The position numbers were made by a program, and so were the translations under genes. This document shows, one piece after another, positions 1 to 8,713 of a stretch of 64,000 nucleotides of DNA (within the stretch, counting starts at the first letter, position 1; every line of letters starts with the position of its first letter). The stretch covers positions 62,001 to 126,000 of the forward strand of contig NZ_JAGGKG010000002.1 in NCBI RefSeq assembly GCF_017873435.1, given 5' to 3'. The notes beneath the pieces are model-generated. The model worked only from the letters and a program-made list of their open reading frames with translations, was not told the origin of the DNA and ran no database searches. This stretch comes from Paenibacillus turicensis (GTDB lineage: Bacteria > Bacillota > Bacilli > Paenibacillales > Paenibacillaceae).

Positions 1-1
1 C

Positions 2-547
2 TTAGATAAATACGGTGTCCATGCAACTTTTTTTGCAATTGGCTCTAATCTTAAAGGCAATGAACAAGCCCTAAAGGACACTGCTGCTGCTGGACATTAT
101 GTAGGTCTTCATAGTATGAGTCATAACGCTAAAAAATTATACAAAAGTGGAAGCTCAGCTAACTTTATTAATGAATTCAAAAAAGAACAAGGACTTGTAG
201 AGGATATTATTGGAACTAAACCTGTTCTTATTCGCCCACCTTATGGTAGTGCGCCAAACATAAACAAAAAGTTTAGAGACGATATTGTAAAAGCAGGCTT
301 TAAAATGTGGGATTGGACTCTTGATTCTAACGATTGGAGATATCCACGTAACCCTGATAAAATTGTACAGGTAGTGAAGAAACACCTAACGCTTAATACA
401 GAAGTCATTTTAATGCATGAGCGTGAGCAAACGGTCAAAGTGTTGCCAGAGATCATCGAATATGCCCAGAAAAAAGGGTATTCATTTGCAGTGTATAAGC
501 CTGACCATCATTTGTCAGTTAATTTTGCTAAAGACAAACGTTTATAA
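2..547 (+). CDS. Polysaccharide deacetylase (NodB domain), 5' end outside window
   Basis: This is the C-terminal part of a carbohydrate esterase family 4 deacetylase, which removes N-acetyl groups from peptidoglycan or another surface glycan. The reading frame is open to the left edge, so the N terminus, with the first catalytic Asp motif, lies outside. The visible part starts at VHATFFAIGS, followed by the metal-binding HSMSH motif, the RPPYGS motif, the WDWTLDSNDW core and the C-terminal ILMHE motif. All of these match the NodB fold of Bacillus peptidoglycan deacetylases. The metal His pair and the C-terminal His are intact, so the enzyme looks active. Secretion and exact substrate cannot be judged without the N terminus. 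Confidence 0.9.
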   Translation, partial: LDKYGVHATFFAIGSNLKGNEQALKDTAAAGHYVGLHSMSHNAKKLYKSGSSANFINEFKKEQGLVEDIIGTKPVLIRPPYGSAPNINKKFRDDIVKAGFKMWDWTLDSNDWRYPRNPDKIVQVVKKHLTLNTEVILMHEREQTVKVLPEIIEYAQKKGYSFAVYKPDHHLSVNFAKDKRL

Positions 548-613
548 ACGATATAAAGACGAGATTTAGATTTAATTTTTTTGAATCTGCATCAAGTATA
601 GGAAGTGAGGTTT

Positions 614-1906
614 ATGCTGTTGAAGCCATGGCGTAAATATATTGCATTATTCATTATATTTCAACTTGTAATCGTAGGCTGCAGTTCATCCAAGCCAGAA
701 GCTAATGCTCCTGAACAAAAACAGGAGCCAGCAGAGGAAGGTCAAACGATTACTGTTACTAACTTAGAGCCATCACCAAGTAATATTTCTACAGGAGATA
801 CCAAGCCAGATGGCCCTAAATATCAGATTCAGACCAGATTAACTGATTTTCAGCTATTAAGTGCTTCTACTGGTTTGGCATGGGGAACAACAAGAGGTGA
901 GCTTAGGTTATACTCCACGAAGGACAATGGTGTAACTTGGACCAATATTTCACCATCCTCTGCCATACAATTTCCAAGTAATCCAAAATACGGGCAAGAA
1001 ATATATTTTACTGATCCGGATCATGGTTGGATTGTACGAAGATCCGTTGGCTCTGATCAAATCATAATTTTAAGAACAATAAATGGTGGTTTAACCTGGA
1101 AGTTATCTTCTATAGCTAATTCTTTAGAAATTGCGGCCATTGATTTTATTAATCCGAAGCATGGCTGGATTATGACGACGGCTGATCAAGGGTCTGAGAA
1201 GGAAGCGAAAATGTTATTTGAAACTGAAGATGGCGGGGCAACTTGGGTCGTTAATATGAAAAATGATACTTTACCGAATGAAACAAAACGAGAAAATGTT
1301 CTTCCTAAGGAAGCCAGCTTTATTTCTATGGATTTTAGTAATGCTGAGCGAGGTTATGCAACTGTTATAGAAAATGGTGAACCAAATTTATATGTTACCG
1401 ATGATGGTGGTATTGATTGGAAGGTACAAGATAATTTCTTTGATCGCTCTAAATATGAGTCACAGGATCAATTTAAAATCGGAGTTATTTCTGCGTTTAC
1501 GAAGCAAAGTGCTAATGTTTGGATTTCAGTGGGCTGTGTTCGTGGAGATAAGACGAAATATAACGGGTATTTTACGAAGGATGCAGGAAAAAGCTGGAGC
1601 TTTGTTAGCTTTGATTTACCTTGGCAATCTGGAGTGAATGAAAGCTTAAGCCCTGTATTTTTAAATGAGCATGAGGGATGGAGTATTCATAATGCTACAA
1701 TCTATCATACGACGAATCAAGGTAAGAATTGGACAACCCTACCTGAAAGCTCAACATTAAAAAAGATTATGAAAGACTATCCAGAAGTCGTAAAGCTACA
1801 ATTTTTCACATCTAAAGTAGGATGGTTGCTTGTTGCTAAAAGTGATCAAAAACGCTCTTTATTACTTCAAACTACCGACGGTGGAGCCAATTGGAGCGTG
1901 CTCTAA
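614..1906 (+). CDS. YCF48/BNR-repeat lipoprotein
   Basis: This is a predicted lipoprotein of about 430 residues. The N terminus has a charged stretch, a hydrophobic core and a lipobox ending in IVGC, followed by a Ser/Pro/Glu-rich linker. The rest carries repeated Asp-box-like turns (KDNGVTW, INGGLTW, EDGGATW, DDGGIDW, KDAGKSW, TDGGANW), the signature of YCF48/sortilin-type beta-propellers. It probably sits on the outer face of the membrane. The start used is the ATG at 614; a GTG at 605 is in frame but has worse ribosome-binding-site spacing. The substrate or partner is unknown. The ribosome binding site region (GGAAGTGAGG) is only a few bases from the ATG. Confidence 0.85.
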   Translation: MLLKPWRKYIALFIIFQLVIVGCSSSKPEANAPEQKQEPAEEGQTITVTNLEPSPSNISTGDTKPDGPKYQIQTRLTDFQLLSASTGLAWGTTRGELRLYSTKDNGVTWTNISPSSAIQFPSNPKYGQEIYFTDPDHGWIVRRSVGSDQIIILRTINGGLTWKLSSIANSLEIAAIDFINPKHGWIMTTADQGSEKEAKMLFETEDGGATWVVNMKNDTLPNETKRENVLPKEASFISMDFSNAERGYATVIENGEPNLYVTDDGGIDWKVQDNFFDRSKYESQDQFKIGVISAFTKQSANVWISVGCVRGDKTKYNGYFTKDAGKSWSFVSFDLPWQSGVNESLSPVFLNEHEGWSIHNATIYHTTNQGKNWTTLPESSTLKKIMKDYPEVVKLQFFTSKVGWLLVAKSDQKRSLLLQTTDGGANWSVL

Positions 1907-1915
1907 ACAGCACGC
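1896..1915 (+). terminator. Hairpin over the lipoprotein stop codon
   Basis: GCGTGCT and AGCACGC pair perfectly around a 6-base loop containing the stop codon. No T-run follows, so it may be an mRNA-stabilising hairpin or a factor-dependent terminator rather than a classical intrinsic terminator. Confidence 0.4.
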
Positions 1916-1945
1916 CCAAAGCCACCGTTTAAATGTTCACACAAT

Positions 1946-1961
1946 TGTGAAATTTATCACA
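1946..1961 (+). promoter_or_regulatory. Fnr/CRP-type box TGTGA-N6-TCACA
   Basis: TGTGAAATTTATCACA is a perfect CRP/FNR-family dyad. A -10 hexamer TATATT lies at 1983-1988, which predicts a start near 1995. That puts the dyad centre (1953.5) at about -41.5, the position at which Bacillus Fnr activates its targets. The downstream gene is a small Cys-rich protein. The identification as Fnr rather than another CRP-family member is inference. Confidence 0.65.
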
Positions 1962-2061
1962 TGTATTACTTAAAGTTTGTGATATATTTAACTTGTAAGG
2001 AATAAGTGAAAAAAATCACATTAAGAGCTAAGCTATATAAATTAATTTAGGAGTGATTATA

Positions 2062-2250
2062 ATGAAAAATAACAACCATGAAACTGTAGTTACTCGCAAC
2101 TTACTTCAATTTTGCTATACTTGTGAAGATGCTCATTTGTGCACAACAGAGGATGCATGTATGGAATGTTGGACTAGACAAGGATTACTTGATAATCAAG
2201 CCGATAATGAAAATGAAACACAACAATTGCTACAATTCTACTATGCTTAA
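2062..2250 (+). CDS. Small Cys-rich protein, probable anaerobic target
   Basis: This is a 62-residue protein of unknown function. It contains two CxxC pairs and two further cysteines in CYTCEDAHLC and CMECW, spaced like a zinc or iron-sulphur ligand set. There is no signal peptide or membrane segment. The ATG at 2062 is preceded at 8 bases by AGGAG (2049-2053); a GTG nine bases upstream lies inside that ribosome binding site and is rejected. The gene stands alone between an Fnr-type box and an intrinsic terminator, so it is a complete single-gene unit. An oxygen- or redox-linked role is inferred from the cysteines and the box. Confidence 0.8.
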   Translation: MKNNNHETVVTRNLLQFCYTCEDAHLCTTEDACMECWTRQGLLDNQADNENETQQLLQFYYA

Positions 2251-2273
2251 TCTAAAATTATATAAGATTGTTC

Positions 2274-2323
2274 AATAGCCTTTGACCTTCATACAATGAA
2301 GTGCTCAAAGGCTATTTATTTTG
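2274..2323 (+). terminator. Intrinsic terminator of the Cys-rich gene
   Basis: A 12-bp stem is formed by AATAGCCTTTGA (2274-2285) and TCAAAGGCTATT (2305-2316), followed by a T-rich stretch. Confidence 0.85.
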
Positions 2324-2423
2324 TCATAAAATCGGTTAGGATCATCATTATTTTGTGCATTGCGGACAAGCAGGCGTGCATATACATCAGTGATTGGTAC
2401 ACTTGCAAGGAGGAGGAGAAGAT

Positions 2424-2837
2424 ATGCAGACATGGGGTGAAATGTTCGGGGTCATGAATTTGGCTTTTCCTATATTTATTGTTGTTATTTTAGGCATCAT
2501 CGTTATCTTAGCCTCGAGCAGCATTAGACGATATTACTCTGACAGCAAGCAACCTTTACTTATAGTTAGTTCCACCATTATCGCAAAAAGAACTGAAGTA
2601 TCTCATTATTTTGATTCAGATACATCTGTTAATCGTTCAGATAGTACTTATTATCTTACGTTTGAAGTAGAAGGTGGCGAACGTTTAGAATTTAAGGTGA
2701 GTGGCTCAGTATTTGGCCAGCATACAGAAGGCGATACTGGAAAGCTAACCTTCAGAGGCAAAAGATTTGAAGGCTTTGATCGCATCGTGAGAAGTTATCA
2801 GGACAATCTAAGGGAAATTCACAGATATGATGTTTAA
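2424..2837 (+). CDS. DUF2500 family membrane-anchored protein
   Basis: This 137-residue protein resembles the DUF2500 family (E. coli YhhM-like), whose function is unknown. It has one N-terminal membrane segment (about residues 12-35, FPIFIVVILGIIVILA) followed by a soluble beta-rich domain with the family-type pattern STYYLTFEVEGGERLEF and GDTGKLTFRGKRF. The ATG at 2424 follows a long AGGAGGAGGAG ribosome binding site; a TTG 30 bases upstream is in frame but has no ribosome binding site. It is flanked by unrelated genes and looks monocistronic. Confidence 0.8.
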   Translation: MQTWGEMFGVMNLAFPIFIVVILGIIVILASSSIRRYYSDSKQPLLIVSSTIIAKRTEVSHYFDSDTSVNRSDSTYYLTFEVEGGERLEFKVSGSVFGQHTEGDTGKLTFRGKRFEGFDRIVRSYQDNLREIHRYDV

Positions 2838-2950
2838 CTTCTTTTTGGTAATCATTTGAAGTTAAATTTGAGCTTAACATTAACTGCATACTGAGCAGTT
2901 TGACTATGTAGTGTATAATAGTATCAAATCAATAAAATTGATTACATAAA

Positions 2951-2970
2951 GGAGGTGCTCCTAATTTCTG
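2951..2970 (+). promoter_or_regulatory. Ribosome binding site that questions the start of the CNNM gene
   Basis: The strong GGAGGTG at 2951-2957 is 34 bases from the first canonical start (TTG 2992) but 10 bases from an in-frame CTG at 2968. A TAA at 2962 closes the frame just upstream. The same bases can form the small hairpin GGAG-gtg-CTCC, which would hide the ribosome binding site. Confidence 0.45.
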
Positions 2971-2991
2971 GATAAGGAATTAGGGACTGTA

Positions 2992-4314
2992 TTGAACGAT
3001 GACCCTTTACCGAGTATGATGCTTTTAGGTTTTATGGTATTACTTATTTTACTAAATGGTTTTTTTGTTTCCATTGAGTATGCCATTGTCAAAGTACGTC
3101 ACCATCGTATAAATGCTTTGGCAGAAGAGGGAAAACAGCGAGCCATCATTGTAAAAGGTATGCTTGGGCGGCTTGAGCAATATTTATCTGCATGTCAAGT
3201 CGGTATTACATTATGCTCCTTAGGCTTAGGTTGGCTGAGTGAGCCCATTATTACGTCACTACTATATCCGGTATTCGAAATGCTTGGGCTCCAGGGCGGA
3301 ATAATGTCAGTAATCTCACTAACCATCGCATTTTTATTTATTGCTATAATGCATATCGTATTTGGTGAACTTGCCCCCAAAACCGTAGCCATTTTAAAGG
3401 CTGAAAGCATTGTAATGTGGTTTGCTAGACCGATGAAATTGTTTTTCAGTCTAATGTATCCACTTGTTTGGCTACTGCAAAAAATATCTACGACAGTACT
3501 TAAAATTGTAGGTGTTACGCCTTCTTCTGGGCAAACTCAGCTTCATACCGAGGATGAGATTAGAATCATGATGAAGGAAAGCAGTGAACGTGGATTACTC
3601 GACAGCACTGAAATGTCTTTGGTTGATAACATATTTGAATTTGCAGATACAACAGCCAAAGAAATAATGATTCCTCGAACGGAAATGCAATGCTTATATA
3701 TTCAAGATACGTTAGAGGAAAACTTAAATGTAGCGCTCGAAGGAACGAGAACACGTTATCCCGTATGTGATGAGGATAAAGATCATATTATTGGATTTTT
3801 TCATATAAAAGATCTCATCAAGAGCAACGAGCAGCAGTATATGGAGTTTTTACGTCCAATCATGGCAGTGCCTGAATCCATTCCGATTAGTACACTAATG
3901 AAGAGATTACAACGTACCAAGTCGCAAATAGCAATTTTAATTGATGAATATGGTGGTACATCAGGCATGGTGACCTTAGAGGATATTGTGGAGCAAATTG
4001 TTGGCGAAATTCAAGATGAGTTTGATGAGGAACGACCAAGTGTTGAACAGACAGGAAATGCATATTCTGTGGATGGTTTGATGCTGATTGATTCCATTAA
4101 TCATATCTTTGACTTAGATTTGGATTCTGAAGGGTATGACACGATTGGTGGTTGGTTATATTCACGGTTACCTGTATTGCCTCCAAGACAAGGGGCGAGC
4201 TTCCAATATAAAGACTTCCTATTTGCAGTAGAAGAATTGGATCACAAACGTATCGCCCGTATTAGGCTAATACGAGAAGAATCGTATGCTCAGCTTGAGG
4301 AATTAAGCAGTTAA
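2992..4314 (+). CDS. CNNM/CorC (hemolysin C) family membrane protein
   Basis: This 440-residue protein has the family architecture: an N-terminal DUF21 membrane domain with four hydrophobic segments (about residues 5-165), two CBS domains (about 205-330) and a C-terminal CorC_HlyC domain (about 345-430). Relatives in Bacillus (YhdP, YrkA, MpfA) export magnesium or other divalent cations. Length and domains are complete. The first canonical start is TTG 2992, but the real start may be CTG 2968 because the only good ribosome binding site lies just upstream of it. It appears to be its own unit, ending at the terminator shared with the opposing aminopeptidase gene. Family assignment is firm; the cation is not known. 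Confidence 0.88.
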   Translation: MNDDPLPSMMLLGFMVLLILLNGFFVSIEYAIVKVRHHRINALAEEGKQRAIIVKGMLGRLEQYLSACQVGITLCSLGLGWLSEPIITSLLYPVFEMLGLQGGIMSVISLTIAFLFIAIMHIVFGELAPKTVAILKAESIVMWFARPMKLFFSLMYPLVWLLQKISTTVLKIVGVTPSSGQTQLHTEDEIRIMMKESSERGLLDSTEMSLVDNIFEFADTTAKEIMIPRTEMQCLYIQDTLEENLNVALEGTRTRYPVCDEDKDHIIGFFHIKDLIKSNEQQYMEFLRPIMAVPESIPISTLMKRLQRTKSQIAILIDEYGGTSGMVTLEDIVEQIVGEIQDEFDEERPSVEQTGNAYSVDGLMLIDSINHIFDLDLDSEGYDTIGGWLYSRLPVLPPRQGASFQYKDFLFAVEELDHKRIARIRLIREESYAQLEELSS

Positions 4315-4335
4315 TCATTTCAGTATTGTAAAGCT

Positions 4336-4384
4336 AAAAAGATCAGGGCATCTGTTAGTACAGATAACACCTGATCTTTTTTTG
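4336..4384. terminator. Bidirectional intrinsic terminator
   Basis: AAAAAGATCAGG and CCTGATCTTTTTTT form a perfect 12-bp stem between convergent genes. It has a T-run on the plus side and an A-run that serves the minus strand. Confidence 0.9.
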
Positions 4385-4392
4385 AGCTTTCA

Positions 4393-5625
4393 TTAGAATG
4401 CCCAATTACCTTTTGCAAAGATTTGTTCCTTTGTTCCATCCGCTGTAATTCCGAATATATCCATGTCAGCAGAGCCAATCATAAAATCTTCATGCGCTAA
4501 GCTTTGGTTCATACCAGCTTGCTCTAATTGCTCTTTCGCCATTTCTTTTCCACCTTTTAAATTAAAGGCATATGAGCACCCGATTGCTAAATGATTGGAT
4601 GCATTTTCATCAAATAAAGTATTGTAAAATAATACTCCAGATTGTGAAATAGGTGAGCCATGAGGCACAAGTGCAACCTCACCTAAATAGCTAGAGCCTT
4701 CGTCGAGTTCAACTAATTGCTTCAATGAAGCTTCTCCAACCTTAGCAGAACAGTCAACAATTTTTCCATCCTTAAACGTAATTGTAAATTCATCAATAAT
4801 GTTGCCACTATAGCTAAGTGGTTTAGTGCTAGATACTGTTCCATTAACACCTGTTTTCAAAGGTGCTGTGAACACTTCTTCTGTTGGTAAATTAGCTAAG
4901 AATGAATTGTCATCCTTATTGATGCTATCCGCAGCTACCCACAAATGGCCCTCTGGCAATTCAATCGTTAAATCTGTTCCTTGTGCAATATAGTGGAGCT
5001 TTTTATAATTTTTGTCGTTTAAATATGCTGCTTTACTGGACAAATTCGCAATATGCTGTTCCCAAGCAGCAATCGGATCCGGTTGATCAACCCGCACAGC
5101 TTTGAAAATAGCTTCCCATAGTGCGTCCACCTGTTGATCTTCAGGAAGGTGGGGGAACACTTTAGCAGCCCAAGCTTTACTTGGAACAGCAATAATAGAC
5201 CAGCTGAATTTATCGGACATTTGTAGCTCACGATACGTGGTCATTGCTTTTCTGTACGTAATCTGATGATTTTGTAGTCTTTGGGTAGACACACCATTTA
5301 ATAGGTCTGGATCAGAAGAGACGATATGTAGCACAGCCGCGCCTTTTTGAACAAGCTCAAGCATTTCACCCGCATACCATTTAGGCTCATCAAGAAACGA
5401 TTCCTCTGCCGCCATATCATAACGTAAACGAGTAACTGTATCATCACTCCAATTTACCTTAACATGGTAAGCTCCTTGTTCATACGCTTGTTTTACAATC
5501 AGACGTACTAGCTCCGCTGCATCAAGAGACGTATTAATGATAAGGGTTTGTCCCTTTTGAACATTCGCACCTACCTTAACAGCAAGTTCTGCATATTTGT
5601 GTAAGCTTTGCTCAAAGTTATCCAT
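4393..5625 (-). CDS. ampS: M29 family aminopeptidase
   Basis: This is a cytoplasmic metallo-aminopeptidase of the M29 (AmpS/aminopeptidase T) family, 410 residues, the normal length. The Rossmann-like N-terminal part (GANVQKGQTLIINTSLDAAELVR) and the C-terminal metal domain are both present. Candidate metal ligands are seen in PTEEVFTAP, YLGEVALVPHGSPIS, NASNHLAIGCSYAF and IGSADMDIFGI, which hold the family's conserved Glu, His and Asp residues. It should remove N-terminal residues from peptides during protein turnover. The ATG is preceded by GGAGG on the minus strand. It is transcribed alone, convergent with the CNNM gene. Confidence 0.92.
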   Translation of the reverse strand: MDNFEQSLHKYAELAVKVGANVQKGQTLIINTSLDAAELVRLIVKQAYEQGAYHVKVNWSDDTVTRLRYDMAAEESFLDEPKWYAGEMLELVQKGAAVLHIVSSDPDLLNGVSTQRLQNHQITYRKAMTTYRELQMSDKFSWSIIAVPSKAWAAKVFPHLPEDQQVDALWEAIFKAVRVDQPDPIAAWEQHIANLSSKAAYLNDKNYKKLHYIAQGTDLTIELPEGHLWVAADSINKDDNSFLANLPTEEVFTAPLKTGVNGTVSSTKPLSYSGNIIDEFTITFKDGKIVDCSAKVGEASLKQLVELDEGSSYLGEVALVPHGSPISQSGVLFYNTLFDENASNHLAIGCSYAFNLKGGKEMAKEQLEQAGMNQSLAHEDFMIGSADMDIFGITADGTKEQIFAKGNWAF

Positions 5626-5721
5626 AAAAATACCTCCAAACCAATTTTTTAACTTAACTTTACTAGTGTACTACGTTTACGCTTTCGTATCTATTTTATT
5701 TTGAACAATGGTTAATTTTTT

Positions 5722-7080
5722 TTATCCAATAGTAATTTTGCCCTCAGGTAAGCGATATGATTCCTTCCCAGAGCTAGCAGTAATGGCATACGCCATCGTC
5801 ATCGGGCCAACACGTCCAAGGAACATCACCAGACACAATATAATTTTACTTAAATTTGTTAGATCTGGCGTCAAATCAAGCGTTAGTCCTGCCGTACTAA
5901 AGGCAGAGGTCGTTTCAAATAACAGAACGAGAAAATCTCTAGATTCAACAACGGATAAAATCATCGCTATAAATACAACTAGAAAAAGCGCTAGCCAAGT
6001 TTGCGTAATCGCCCGTAAAATGGATTCCTTTGATAGCCTTTTGCGAAAGAAGACGATATCCTGTTTTCCTCGTAGCATCGCATAGATGGCACCAAGCAAT
6101 ATGGCAAACACCGTAACCTTAATCCCGCCGCCTGTAGAACCAGGAGCAGCCCCAATAAACATTAAAATAATAAGTAAAAATTGAGTAGAATGACGTAAGT
6201 CTGAAATCGATAACGTGCTTACACCACCTGATCTAGCACTGATGGAGTGAAAGAAGGAGGCAAGAATATCATCCTTAAGCGTAAGAAGCTTAAGTGTTGC
6301 TGGGTTAGACCATTCCATAATTAAAAATAGCATTGCGCCAACAAGTATTAAAGAGCCAGACATCGTTAATACCACTTTGGAGTGGAGCGACAATTGCTTA
6401 GTTGTACGATAATTTAACAGATCAGATATGACAATAAAACCAATCCCACCTAGAAAAATAAGCACCATCAAAATGACATTGACAAAGGGGTCCCCAATGT
6501 ATTTACCCATGCCTGAAAATGGACCATGTATTTGTCCAAACAAATCAAAGCCAGCATTATTAAAAATTGAAATACTATGAAATAATCCGAAGTATAGAGC
6601 TTTTCCAATCGGCATATCAAATGACCAGCGAGCCGCTAATAAAACTGCGCCCACACCTTCGATGACAAGTGAATATAAGAGTACTCTGCGCATAAGGGTA
6701 ATGAGTCCCCCCATAGAGTTGTAATTCATCGATTCCTGCAAAACAAGTCGTTCTCGCAACGAAATACGACGGTTAAATGCAAGCGCGATAAGTGTACCTA
6801 GCGCCATAAAGCCAAGTCCACCAATTTGGGTAAGAACCATCACAACAAGTTGTCCAAAGACAGAAAACTGAGTGCCAATATCAACGACGACAAGCCCTGT
6901 GACACAGGTTGCAGACGTTGCGATAAAAAAAGCATCAACAAGCTTGATTCCAGAACCGTTGATAGAAGCAATATCTAAGGAAAGCAAAAATGTGCCCAAA
7001 ATTATTATAATCGCAAAGCCATAGGTTAAAACTTTCGCCGGCGAAAGATAGGAGATTTGTTTTTTTGATTTTATGTTCAA
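5722..7080 (-). CDS. ktrB: Potassium uptake channel subunit KtrB/KtrD (TrkH family)
   Basis: This is the membrane-spanning subunit of a Ktr sodium-dependent potassium transporter, 452 residues. It shows the four MPM repeats of the TrkH/KtrB fold, each with a selectivity-filter segment: SATCVTGL, FNNAGFD, SARSGGVST and SAFSTAGLT. The start is a TTG at 7080, with AGAGGTGG a few bases upstream on the minus strand. No regulatory KtrA/KtrC (RCK domain) gene is adjacent, so the partner must be encoded elsewhere, as with B. subtilis ktrC and ktrD. It may therefore be nearer to KtrD than KtrB; the family call is firm. Confidence 0.88.
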   Translation of the reverse strand: MNIKSKKQISYLSPAKVLTYGFAIIIILGTFLLSLDIASINGSGIKLVDAFFIATSATCVTGLVVVDIGTQFSVFGQLVVMVLTQIGGLGFMALGTLIALAFNRRISLRERLVLQESMNYNSMGGLITLMRRVLLYSLVIEGVGAVLLAARWSFDMPIGKALYFGLFHSISIFNNAGFDLFGQIHGPFSGMGKYIGDPFVNVILMVLIFLGGIGFIVISDLLNYRTTKQLSLHSKVVLTMSGSLILVGAMLFLIMEWSNPATLKLLTLKDDILASFFHSISARSGGVSTLSISDLRHSTQFLLIILMFIGAAPGSTGGGIKVTVFAILLGAIYAMLRGKQDIVFFRKRLSKESILRAITQTWLALFLVVFIAMILSVVESRDFLVLLFETTSAFSTAGLTLDLTPDLTNLSKIILCLVMFLGRVGPMTMAYAITASSGKESYRLPEGKITIG

Positions 7081-7107
7081 TTTTTATTCCACCTCTAGGA
7101 TAACATC

Positions 7108-7135
7108 TTGATATTAGTATAAAACATGATAAGAT
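7108..7135 (+). promoter_or_regulatory. Candidate sigma-A promoter
   Basis: TTGATA (7108-7113), 16-base spacer, TAAGAT (7130-7135), about 45 bases upstream of the small acidic protein gene and divergent from ktrB. Confidence 0.45.
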
Positions 7136-7179
7136 ATTGTAAGCTATATGGAAGAAAAGATAAAGGAGAATCATAAATA

Positions 7180-7455
7180 ATGAAAATAAATGTTGTCGCA
7201 GCTTCCATGAAAAAAGAGGCGGATGGTTCATTTTTAGGAAAAACAATATTTCAGGCGAATGAGGATCCTACGAAATATGAAATCACTTTTTTCAGCAAAA
7301 GGGGAAAGGACTGGGACTATAGCTTACATTATGCCGATGAGCCTGGTAATGAAGAGTTGCTGTTAGCTGTAGATGCTCATATTGAACAAAGTGATGAAGA
7401 TTTTGATCAATTATTAGATGCTGCTTGGAACAGTATGGATGAAACAGACATTTAA
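7180..7455 (+). CDS. Small acidic protein of unknown function
   Basis: This 91-residue soluble protein has no family I recognise. The C-terminal half is strongly acidic (EQSDEDFDQLLDAAWNSMDETD). There is no signal peptide, membrane segment or Cys/His motif. AGGAG precedes the ATG by about 11 bases. The next gene, an AI-2E-family permease, begins 24 bases downstream, so the two are probably co-transcribed from the promoter at 7108-7135. Nothing more can be said about its function. Confidence 0.7.
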   Translation: MKINVVAASMKKEADGSFLGKTIFQANEDPTKYEITFFSKRGKDWDYSLHYADEPGNEELLLAVDAHIEQSDEDFDQLLDAAWNSMDETDI

Positions 7456-7479
7456 ACTTTACTAGCTGGAGGTGGTTCT

Positions 7480-8595
7480 TTGCTTGAGAAGCGGTTTTTT
7501 CGAATAACTTTAGGAACGATTATGATTTTAACTATCGTTTTTTTGTTGTCTAAAGTAAGCTTTATTTTTAACCCGTTCGTTACATTATTTCGTATAATTA
7601 TCGTTCCACTCACAATTTCAGGTTTTCTATATTATTTATTAAGACCTGTAGTGGGCTTCTTAACGAACCGCAAACTAAATAAAATAACATCTATTTTGTT
7701 AATTTATTTATTATTTGCAGGTGTGATCACGTTGTTTTTGATCGTTATTTTACCGCCTTTGCAATATCAAATTTCAGAATTCATTAACAACCTTCCTAAA
7801 ATTATTAAAGAGCTGCAAGTACAACTCGATTTGCTTAGAGATAGCAAATTGTTCTCTTATTTTGTTGGTGAGGGAAAAGATGTAAATACAGATTTAACTA
7901 AAAAATTGTCAGATTATGTAGGTACAACGTTCCAATTTGCAACAGGCTACATGTCACAAGTATTTTCATTTTTGAATGATTTTATTATCATTATTGGTAC
8001 TGTCCCGATTATGCTGTACTATATGCTCAAGGATGATGATCGGGTTAATCCACTCCTAGTCAATATGTTGCCTGTAAAATATCAGGAAGAGGGCAAGGAA
8101 ACAATACACGAGATGGATGGGGCACTAAAGGGCTTTATCGCAGGCCGAATGTTAGGTGCATTATTCCTTGGTGTGTTATCGTTTATTGGATTTGCGATTA
8201 TTGGTTTGCCTTACGCTCTTTTGCTCTCCGTCGTTGGGGCATTATTTAGCTTTATCCCTTATTTTGGGGCACTGCTTGGAGCGATTCCTTCTGTCATTGT
8301 CGCATTTACTGTATCTCCATCGATGGCACTGTGGACCATTGTTGTTGTCGTTGCAGCACAGCAAATTGAAGGGAATTTGATCTCACCTTATATTTACGGA
8401 AAAACAGTGAGTATTCACCCTTTGACTACAGTGATCTTACTCCTAATCGCAGGGGATTTTGGTGGTATTTTAGGATTGATCCTTGCCATACCTGCCTATT
8501 TGATCGCAAAAATATTAATTGTTCAACTATACAAAACATTTTATTCTAACAAAAAAGTCGAGCCAGAAATAGAAGAAATATTGCCTAAATCATAG
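7480..8595 (+). CDS. AI-2E family (UPF0118) permease
   Basis: This 371-residue integral membrane protein of the autoinducer-2-exporter family is similar in layout to Bacillus YueF, YubA and YtvI. It has about eight hydrophobic segments: two at the N terminus, a soluble central region (about residues 100-150) and a C-terminal cluster with the family's conserved IPYFGALLGAIPSVIVA and QQIEGNLISPYIYGK motifs. Members export small molecules or act as sodium/proton antiporters; the substrate cannot be read from sequence. The start is TTG 7480 behind GGAGGTGG. It probably forms an operon with the preceding small acidic gene. Confidence 0.88.
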   Translation: MLEKRFFRITLGTIMILTIVFLLSKVSFIFNPFVTLFRIIIVPLTISGFLYYLLRPVVGFLTNRKLNKITSILLIYLLFAGVITLFLIVILPPLQYQISEFINNLPKIIKELQVQLDLLRDSKLFSYFVGEGKDVNTDLTKKLSDYVGTTFQFATGYMSQVFSFLNDFIIIIGTVPIMLYYMLKDDDRVNPLLVNMLPVKYQEEGKETIHEMDGALKGFIAGRMLGALFLGVLSFIGFAIIGLPYALLLSVVGALFSFIPYFGALLGAIPSVIVAFTVSPSMALWTIVVVVAAQQIEGNLISPYIYGKTVSIHPLTTVILLLIAGDFGGILGLILAIPAYLIAKILIVQLYKTFYSNKKVEPEIEEILPKS

Positions 8596-8713
8596 TTCAA
8601 GTTTCTTATTTCTAAACAAATCGTGATGAAAATCATATCAACTTCCCCTTAGCTACGAGATGATTAATCTAATGAAAGACTGATTAACATTTAGTTCTTG
8701 GGGGATGATATAA

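Noticed and set aside
5708..6085. Plus-strand frame of 125 codons opposite ktrB
   Set aside because: Entirely inside a well-conserved membrane protein gene on the other strand; no own signals.
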